From Strigamia acuminata (lineage: Eukaryota; Arthropoda; Chilopoda; Geophilomorpha; Linotaeniidae), in the NCBI GenBank assembly GCA_949358305.1, contig OX442318.1:11142517-11206516 (forward strand): a stretch of DNA of 64,000 nucleotides, written 5' to 3'. Shown in pieces: positions 56,072-64,000 of this stretch. How positions within the stretch are numbered: position 1 is the stretch's first letter; the number at the start of each line of letters is the position of its first letter. The position numbers and the translations under genes were made by a program. The notes under the pieces were generated by a model. It had not been told where the DNA came from. It did not search any database and was given only the letters and a program-made list of their open reading frames with translations.

Positions 56072-58982
56072 TGTTGTTTGTGAAGCAACTGTGTAGTTCC
56101 AATAATGTTTTAGCACATCAATCGATAGAGATATTTGCAATATGGCTATTTATATTTAAAACGAGTTTTATTTCTAACTTGCGAGGTGTTTCTGTGAGTC
56201 ATTTAACCTTGTCTAAATGATTTATTAACCATTTTAGCACAACGTGACTAAATGCACGCTATTCCACAATCGATTTCCTCCTGTTCACTGGCCCCGAGTG
56301 AACTATATATAGACAAGACAAATCAATTTGCTTGTTACTCTTGAAAATATTTACCAGGCGATTGAACTTGAGTTAAATGTACTGCCTTAAAAAAGCTTAC
56401 AATATTTTATGTAATCTATGGTGTTCAACAAAAATTACCAAAAAAATTATACTACGTATTTGTGTCAACAGATAAAATATTTAGTAAAAGGAAATAGATT
56501 GACTTGTTCTATACTGTAAGCTATACCAAACAGTTTAGAGAGTGGGGAATAAAATTGAATCGGACTTACCTGAGTCAAAGTAAGAGAGTATTGTGTAGTC
56601 GAGTGTGTGTGGATGGAGAAGTAATTGATATCTTTTCATTTGTAGCGTGTAGGTTTGGTCTTTCAAGGATAATCACTTTTATACGTCTTTTTTTATTAAC
56701 TGTTAATCGAAATTACTATGACAACAGTAATTGATTATTCTTCACAATGTGTTTCTGAATTAGTAATGAGGTAATTTATCAAGCTTTGGCCTGCAGGTGG
56801 AAACTCAATTCTATTTCTTTAATTTGAACATTTTAAAAAATGTCTGAAGTGTTGTCACACAGCGGGATCGGAGTTGTTCGGTGTATCAACTTATTCCATC
56901 TTTATTGATGTTGAGCAAAATACACCGTCGTGTTAGTTGGGCCTTCTTTGTCCAGTAGGGATGCTCAGAACTTGTTCGGCATAAATTATTGGCGCGCTAA
57001 TTTTAATGAGTTTGTTAAAAGAAACTGACTTCGGCACTATTTAATCAGAAGACTAGCAACATTTTTCTAATTCTAGCACCAATGACTGAAGTCTCCTAAA
57101 ACTACTTAATAACCTAACCAACAATCTGGAGTCTCTTATCATTATTACGTGAGTTTGCGTCCCAAACCATGGTAACCAGTCCCCAGGCTGCCATGGCAAA
57201 GACCGTACCAGTCACAAATAGTTGATGAAAAATTTAAAAAAATTAATTTAAAAAAAGTTACTAAGACTGTTGGATAACCATGTGAGCAGCAATCTCAGTT
57301 TGCCGTTGTTTGTGCACATTAAGATAAGAAAGTAACTAAAGATAGGACTAAAGAGCAAAAAACTCTTGACAGATCTTGCACACAACGCTTACCGGCACAA
57401 GAATCTGTTCACTGGAATTTGTTTTCCGAAAACCGCTGCGGATTGCCCAACTAGGTGGACATTCGTGCGGGCCTACGATACTCTGCTTTCAGTGACAAAA
57501 GTACCTTCAACGTTGGATTTTATTTCAGTGCTATGGTCAGGTGTCAGTTGTGCTGTGCACCTGTAGAAGCCTCCACCTGTAAAAATTTGGTGATTGGATT
57601 ACTAAGATAATTCAGTAGTCGATAAAATCATATACACTTCATATTCGATACGTGTTATACCCTGTTCGCACTACATAGTCTAGATAAAACTTGAGCCAAA
57701 CTGTTCGCACTAGCACTGTTTTTGAGGCTATTCCAGACATTACTTAGCAATAAACCCAGGAATAAATAATGCAAAAAAAGTGCCGATAAACAAGTCACGA
57801 TGTTTTTGTCCACACATTTTCAAAAGCAGTGCATTGTTTTGACGAGATTAATATCAAATCAGACTCGACTGACGAAAGCAACGGTATTTTCCATTTGGTT
57901 GACCACTGGTATGGAAGCCATGTTTGTTTGACCAATAATGGCGATGCATTATGGGTACCATGACATTACAAGCTAGCCTAGAACTAGCTAATCCAGTTCC
58001 CTGAACTAGAAGTAGCTATTTTAAGTAAGTTTCCAAGAATGATATTGCTTTCCTACCATTCTTATTACTCGAACATTGCTAACCTAATGTATAATTGAAA
58101 TACAAACAGACCCTTTTCACTTTTATTATCATTTTATATTGCAACAAGAAAATTTTCTTTCTTCTGATTAATCAAAATTAAACTGTCAGACATAAACCAC
58201 GCCGAATAAATATGTTTACTGTTAATTGCCAGGCAACTGGACAACATTACAATACAATTGCCCATGTTGATGCATGAAGTAACAAGGAAATGTTATTTTA
58301 TGAAAGAGAAAAATTTTCTTTCTTTAAAATTATTATCAAAAAATATTTAACCTTTTTCTCCCTCCACACACATCCGTATCAACATTCGTGTATTAAAAAA
58401 CATCCTGGAGAAATTCTTAGTGTTATCAAAACTTAAAAATCAACTGGTTCGAACCAAGAAAATTGCCTACAAACAGATGTAAGAAACATTTTAACATAAT
58501 AATTTCAGTATATAAAACGTTATTACTCTGTCATGTGTGCAAAATATTTAAAAAACATTTGTAACTGAAAAACATTTTTCACAATCTCTTATCAGCATAG
58601 GCCTTGTGGAGATCGCTAGGTGGCGGTGCACAAGCTGCAAGGTCACATGCACCAGACTACATCAGGTACGACCTTCCACTTATTAAATGGCCTTCGTCAT
58701 GCACACATCGGCGTCTCTACTTTAGCAACACGACAGGCCTATATTTTGTTTTCTGTGCGGCACAACATTTATTAGACTTGTTAATATTATAGTACATTAT
58801 AGTAAGTATGATTAACCAGGATAACCATTATTAATACTGGTCATCTTGTTTGCTTTTATGAAAGTCTTTCACAACACATGTACGATGCAAGCCGTACGTT
58901 TGTTTGTGTTGCACAATTTAATTGAATTTAATTGAATTTAATCAAATGCAATTGATATTTAATAGATTTTCCATTTTAAATC
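56072..58982. other. Spacer between the channel cluster and the NLR; no supported gene
   Basis: It holds the divergent 5' flanks of channel gene C (minus) and the NLR (plus). A minus-strand frame at about 57591-57482 reads GFYRCTAQLTPDHSTEIKSN and resembles the end of an Ig domain, but it stops soon and has no partner exon. Confidence 0.4.
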
Positions 58983-61979
58983 ATGAGTGACAACGCAAAT
59001 ACCACAAATAGCCACATAGGCAGCGGAAATGTTTTGGTAAACATTGAACATGCAAAAAACGTATTCACCAACTCCAATGTGTCCATCAATTACTGGCCAG
59101 TTTGTAAGTTTTGTCACATATTTTGAGTAAAGTATGGAAACCTTGAATTAAACTATTTATACTTTACAGTAAATGAATCTGAAATAGAAGGGTTGAAAAC
59201 GAGTCCAATTGGAAATTCAATTCCAACTGACACATCACACCGCGTTTTAAAGGAAAAACTGCAACAACTGTACGAAAACATTACATTGCCCAAAGTTGCG
59301 TGGTTGGACGAAGGATCCGATTTGTCGATGACGGAATATTTCGTCCAACTTCAACTTAATCATTCCGAAGTATCGATAGACATCACCGGCATTTTCAACG
59401 CGGTTGAAAGCAAAAGACCACTGAGGATACTCATCGAAGGCCAGCCTGGGTTCGGGAAAACAACGTTAGCGACTAAAATCGCTCATGACTGGGCGAGGAA
59501 CGAAGAATACGTCAAACACTTCGAACTGGCTTTCTTTATGCCGCTACGAGAACTCCACGGACTAAGCATCGACAACGCGATCGAAATAATAGGAGGTCAA
59601 TGCGACTATCGAGTCGACGAGATTATCCACGTTGTAAATCAGTTTCGAGAGAAGACTCTATTCATTCTCGACGGCCTGGACGAAGTTTCGGTGGAAGAAC
59701 GACAGGAAGTCATGAAAATACTCTACAAGCAGATTTACAGCGCGGCAACAGTGCTGCTGTTCTGCAGAACTGGTTTCTTCGACTTCCGTACGAAAGAACG
59801 TACAAAATTGTTCGGACTGTCAAACGTACGTCGTAATTTTTACGATAAACAAATATCGATATTAGGGATTCAAAGTGTGAGGAGGAAGCGACAATTTTTG
59901 GAGAAATTCATTCCGGAAACAACCGTCAGGAGCATAATCAAATTGTTGCTGCCGCAATTCGACTTGTTTGATTCGCCGTTACTTCTGATGTTGCTGCCAG
60001 TGATTTTAGAAGAAGACGGAAATGTCGGTTCATTCTCCACCAGAACGGAGTTCTACAAGAGATTATTTAATTGCATTTTGAAGCACAGTTATGGCAAACG
60101 CGGGCACGACATCGACGCCGATTTCGACCTGTTTCGGTTCGGTTCGTCGCCCGACGCCGTCCAGGATCGAATTAGACAGTTCGGATTATTATCGATGCAG
60201 AACATACACGAACGTAAATTAAAGTTTGAAACCAACGATTTGGTCGAAGAGATCTACGAGTTCGGGTTCCTAATCAGTCACAAAGAAATTAAATGCTTCA
60301 AATCGAGCAGCCATTTTGAGGCATTGCATCTCTCCATCATCGAATTCGCCTCTGCGTTCGCTTTGTGGTTGGAATTGAAGTTTAACCAATCGGCATTGAC
60401 AGAAAACCTTCTAAAACGAACCGTAATCGACTTCATCGATAGTGAAGGAACGTCACTAGTGTTGCCATTTCTCGCCAGTCTAATGGAAAGCGATTTAGAT
60501 CAGCTGTTGTTCCACTGCGGCCGAATGAGTGCTTGGTTTTCGTTAGATTTTGATCTGACAGTCAAACTCCTGTCGGAATGTTCGCCGTCTAACTTTTGCA
60601 AAAGCAAACATCTCAGGGATTTAATTTCTCCCGAGATAAATATATCCAGCATAACCGCTTACAAATATTTGGGAGACGGCACGAGTGTTCGTCAAGAATT
60701 AATGAGATACGGAACAAAATGCGGAAAAATTATAAAAATTAACACGTTCGAAGAGACCACGTCGAAAATGATCACGAGTAAGATAGAAACATGTTTGCAT
60801 ATTAATTTTAATTCGATTAGAGGAATATGGTTTACAGCGTACACGGTCGTGCCTTGTGAATTGGCGCTTGTTTTTCAATACTGGAATTCGTTTCCGATGC
60901 GTGGACCACTGGATGATTGTCTACGTTTTGCTGCATCTGCGTGTATTGAATCGTGCAGTTTGGAAATCTACAGTTCTTCATCGACGGAAATATTTCTGCG
61001 ATGGGTAGCGAAAAAGGGAATATTCGACAAAATCAAATACCGTTACTTACAGATCGAAATCGCAAGCGGACTTCAAATACAAGTTATCGAAAAGCTCCTG
61101 AGAAACAATCAAGTTCAAAGTCTCGAGTTAATCGGAAACCACGAGTTGGACATGAGTGACTTTTGCCGCATTGCTGCTCAATCCAGTTACTTGACTCACG
61201 TACGTTTCAGAAATGTTTGCGTTGATTTGTACGCTCTTACCAATGGTGGAACTAAGAAATACGCCTGCATAGACATAGGTTTCTGTACTTTGACTTGCAA
61301 GCGACCGTTGTTAGAGCGAAACTGTTGTAATAAGCTGGAATTTTCCAGCTTGTCTGGCGTTGAAGCAATAACTGAGATGGATCCTGACAGTTTGGAGTGT
61401 TACAACATCAAAATTGATGATTTTATTGCTAAATATCTCACATGGACTGGTTTTAACAGCGTTAAATGTCTGTCCCTACGTGGAAATTACGATATAAATA
61501 CGGTAAATTTAGTTTTTGTTTGGAAAAATCTACAAACACTGCACTTGCAACTTGAAGACGAACTTGACAATGAAATACTGTTGACAAATTGTCTCCGAAA
61601 CCTTCCAATTGTGAAACTAGTCATTGAGAAACATTTTAGATTTGATATATCAAATCTATTTAAGTGCATGAACAATGTTTGGGCTAAGAAAAACAATTCG
61701 CAGCTAAAAACAATAGACTTCATCGATTCCAAGTTGAATACTTCTGAGTGTGAAATATCAGAATTGATCAAAGGACTCGAGTGCAAACGTTGGGATAAAG
61801 TGAATTTAGTGTCAACAAAAAAAGAATTGCGTAAAGTTAGAAAATCCTTGCTCAATTCTAAACTCATGATAACTTATTCAAATTACCAATCGTTTTTCCC
61901 TGAATTTGATCGGTTTAAAATTTATTTCTACACTTATTCTTCTAGCAGTAAAAATACATTATCTTTATCGTGCCAATAA
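58983..61979 (+). CDS. NACHT-type NLR with a RHIM/amyloid-like N-terminal exon (976 aa)
   Basis: Two exons, 58983-59103 and 59170-61979, join in phase 1 to exactly 977 codons. The first 40 residues are Asn/Val/Ile-rich with NSHIGSGNVLVNI and VFTNSNVSINYW, resembling the RHIM core (xIGxxN) and other amyloid signalling motifs. Residues about 65-125 are the pre-NACHT segment typical of NLRs. The NACHT domain has Walker A GQPGFGKTT at 131-139 and Walker B LFILDGLDEV at 204-213. A winged-helix-like region follows (DSPLLLMLLPVI, RTEFYKRLFNCIL). The C-terminal third has weak leucine-rich-repeat spacing (SLELIGNHELDMSDFCRIA, CLSLRGNYDI, LQTLHLQLEDEL). NLRs are cytosolic sensors that oligomerise on ligand binding (family knowledge). 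Signalling through an amyloid motif rather than a death-fold domain is inference. Confidence 0.92.
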
Positions 61980-61980
61980 A
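61975..61980 (+). terminator. AATAAA overlapping the NLR stop codon
   Basis: The hexamer AATAAA contains the TAA stop (61977-61979). If used as the poly(A) signal, the 3' UTR would be only some 15-30 bases. No other canonical hexamer is evident in the next few hundred bases, but I cannot prove its use. Confidence 0.4.
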
Positions 61981-62506
61981 ATGATTAAAATTGATTCGAT
62001 TACTCATTAGTTAACATCTGAATTGACTTCGTATTGACTTTACAGAGTTTAAATGCAAACCACAGTACCTTTAATGTTTAAAAGAAAATAATTTCTAATC
62101 ATTCTAATTACATTTTATAAGGAATACGAATCAGTGTGATTATGTTCTAAATCACTACATAGTTGGCCTTTCTCCCATTGGCCGAGTCTCATTACTCCTA
62201 ACTGTAAACTGTGTACTACCACCAGGAAAAGTATTTTTTTTTTCGTTTTTGTGATTATTATAATGATTACAACGATATAATTTTAATTGTATTTTATAAT
62301 ACAACTGTCCTTTTCCATGTATAAAATACAATTTCATCGACTGTGTTGTTTCTGTACAGCCCTTTATTTATGAGTAGGGTGAAGCTTTCTGGGGTGACGT
62401 TATCGAAGAGATGAGTCACTCCAGCAAGGCTTCCTGGCGAAATTTTTCTTTGTACTTTTGAGAAGCGCAAGAGAAAATCGTACAGACTCTCATCGAGGCG
62501 CATGAT

Positions 62507-63212
62507 AAATCGCGAAAAAAGAAATCGCGAATCCCAAAAAAAGCGACATTTGAAATCGCTACTTGTGGAATCGCGAATCGTGTTAGCGCAAACTCTCACT
62601 GGCGCGAACTCAAACTGGCGCTAATTCGACACGCGCGAAAAAAGCAATCGCGAAATAAACAAATCGCGAAAAATCGCGAAAAAAGCAATTGCGAAATAAA
62701 CAAATCGCGAAAAATCGCGAATAAAACAAATCGCGAATAAAACAAATCGCGAAAAATCGCGAAAAAACACAAACATCACAAACATCACAAACTGCAAATA
62801 ATCGAGCCCGTTTCGCCGCCCATTTCGCCGCCCGTTTCACCCGTTGGACGCACATTACGGAGTGTCCAAGATAGGATGGCAGCAGCAAATTCACCACCAC
62901 CCGCAAATCCAGCGGTTACGCAGCGTGGACGAGGGCGAGGGCGAGGGCGAGGGCGTGGACGAGGACTTGGCCGAGCTTCGGCAACACTGTAAAGTTTTTG
63001 TGTTCGTTCTTTGTTTCATTTTGTTAATAAGTTAAGTAAATAGTTTCAATTTTTTCCATTTTTTCAATTTTTTCAATTTTTTCCATTTTTTTCGATTTTT
63101 CCTCAATTTCGCGTTTTCTGAATTTCGCGTTTTCTTTTTGCGAATTTTTTGTAACATTTCGCTAAAGTTTGATTCGCGATTTCTTTTTTCGCGATTTTTT
63201 CTTTCGCGATTC
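62507..63212. mobile_element. TCGCGAAA-rich inverted-repeat element
   Basis: AAATCGCGAAAAAAGAAATC plus GCGAATC (62507-62533) is the inverse of GATTCGCGATTTCTTTTTTC plus GCGATTT (63171-63197). Many further AATCGCGAAAA copies lie at 62630-62770 and TTTCGCG copies at 63100-63230. CpG is far more frequent than in the rest of the window. The ends and target duplication are not defined. Confidence 0.55.
62876..62992 (+). CDS. Possible small ORF with Arg-Gly repeats
   Basis: A 38-codon frame, MAAANSPPPANPAVTQ followed by seven Arg-Gly pairs and LGRASATL. ACT/GTAAAG at its end could also be a splice donor, which would make it the first exon of a longer product. It lies between the arms of the TCGCGAAA element. 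RG repeats suggest RNA binding, but the repeat is also what a simple CGAGGG tandem gives, so I treat it as doubtful. Confidence 0.25.
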   Translation: MAAANSPPPANPAVTQRGRGRGRGRGRGRGLGRASATL

Positions 63213-63641
63213 CTTTTTTCGCGTCTACTTCCGTATAAAATATTGATATGTAAAGTTTAGGGACAAGTGTTGTCACAGTCAGTTCCGATTTACGATGGAG
63301 AGATTACTTCGTGCGTTTCCGAATTAGCGCGATTGTTACGCGATTAGTTTATCATTGTATTATGTCCCGGAATTGCAGATCAGTTGTTATTGCTTTTTAT
63401 CTAATGCGTGTTTCGTTACCACAACTGATTTACCTTTATATAATGATTTGTCTAATTGTCGTCTGCTCTTATGAGCATTTTGTATTAAGAACTTGTTCTG
63501 TTTTAAGTTGTTTATGTTTAAACATTGTACAGGACAAATCGAATTGAATACAATAGTGATTTGTCCTTCTTATAGTTTGTGAGGTCAAATAACCTCAAAC
63601 CGTGTATACTGTATTGCTTATGTTTTTCCACTGCATTAAAG

Positions 63642-63745
63642 ATGGCGGCACAATTTGTGCTAGTGTTGCAAAACATTGAAAACTGCTTCAACTCACCTTA
63701 TTTAAGATTAAAGGCCAACAGTGGTAGCAGAGGCATGCGTTTTTG
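63642..63745 (+). CDS. Candidate first coding exon of a gene continuing beyond the window
   Basis: AAAGATGGCGGCAC gives a start codon in a YY1-type AAGATGGCGGC context common at animal 5' ends (family knowledge). The frame MAAQFVLVLQNIENCFNSPY then LRLKANSGSRGMRF runs to a consensus donor TTTTTG/GTGAGT in phase 2. The following 250 bp are GC-rich, as first introns near promoters often are. The product is not recognised and no second exon is in the window. Confidence 0.35.
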
Positions 63746-64000
63746 GTGAGTGCCTGTCGATTTAAAGCAATTCTCGGCGATTTTTCGGCGATTTTCCACG
63801 TCGCGGACGGCCACGACGCACGGAAAACGGAGGCCGGGCGACACGGAACGTTTCCCGCACGTCGCCGAGTAGCGCAGCCAACATCGGGGGTCGGCGAAGT
63901 CGAAATTATTCGTTTTTCGACGATTTTGAGCGGTTTTCAGCGTGGAGCGGCCAGCGTTTTCATCATTAGCGGTGAGGACAAGATATTTTCGTTAAAATAT

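Noticed and set aside
57366-57591. Possible Ig-domain exon on the minus strand (GFYRCTAQLTPDHSTEIK)
   Set aside because: The frame stops after about 34 codons, there is no partner exon or good donor in phase, and the motif is too short to support a call.
62294-62599. 101-codon minus-strand frame (LDESLYDFLLRFSKVQRKIS...)
   Set aside because: The segment looks protein-like but matches nothing I know. It overlaps the end of the TCGCGAAA element and has no start or splice support, so it is left uncalled.

Overview
The window is an AT-rich stretch of an animal (metazoan) nuclear genome. Coding regions are split by GT-AG introns of about 50 bp to more than 2 kb. The recognisable families are DEG/ENaC channels, a GPI-type immunoglobulin/fibronectin adhesion protein and a NACHT-type NLR, all of which point to an animal. 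DNA transposon derivatives and minisatellites are abundant. An invertebrate is likely, but I cannot name the phylum from the sequence. Nothing prokaryotic is present. Exon borders below were worked out by eye from splice signals, reading phase and comparison between paralogues.

Layout: (1) 1-18.1 kb: no gene I can support; minisatellites and nested MITE-like elements. (2) 18.1-26.4 kb, + strand: 14 exons of a cell-surface protein with four Ig domains, one FN3 domain, a Ser-rich stalk and a hydrophobic C-terminus. Its signal-peptide exon was not found. (3) 28.7-56.1 kb, - strand: a tandem cluster of DEG/ENaC channel genes in the order C (56.1-52.5 kb), B (51.4-45.6 kb), A (36.8-29.6 kb), plus a relic of a fourth copy at 28.75 kb. 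(4) 58.98-61.98 kb, + strand: a two-exon NLR whose tiny first exon encodes a RHIM/amyloid-like motif. (5) 62.5-64 kb: a TCGCGAAA-rich inverted-repeat element and a possible first exon of a gene that leaves the window.

The main discovery is the channel architecture. Each of the three genes encodes one polypeptide of about 780-800 residues containing two complete DEG/ENaC subunits joined head to tail: TM1-ectodomain-TM2, a basic linker, then TM1-ectodomain-TM2. A single exon in each gene carries the end of subunit 1 (FYEAR-LPLC-type motif, GGNIGLYFGMS pore) and the beginning of subunit 2. The intron phases of the two halves match one for one (0>1, 1>0, 0>0, 0>2, 2>end). This indicates that an ancestral single-domain gene was duplicated in tandem and fused, after which the fused gene itself was duplicated. 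Genes B and C are open throughout. Gene A has one missing base in an A-run. The three genes and the relic run the same way, so unequal crossing-over is a likely source of the array.

Transposable elements have reshaped the cluster. A 1.9 kb hAT-like element with a perfect 8-bp target duplication fills an intron of gene B, and a 2.3 kb inverted-end element fills an intron of gene A that is only 50-60 bp in B and C. Several unrelated non-autonomous elements carry internal minisatellites, and three separate arrays share a 21-bp period.
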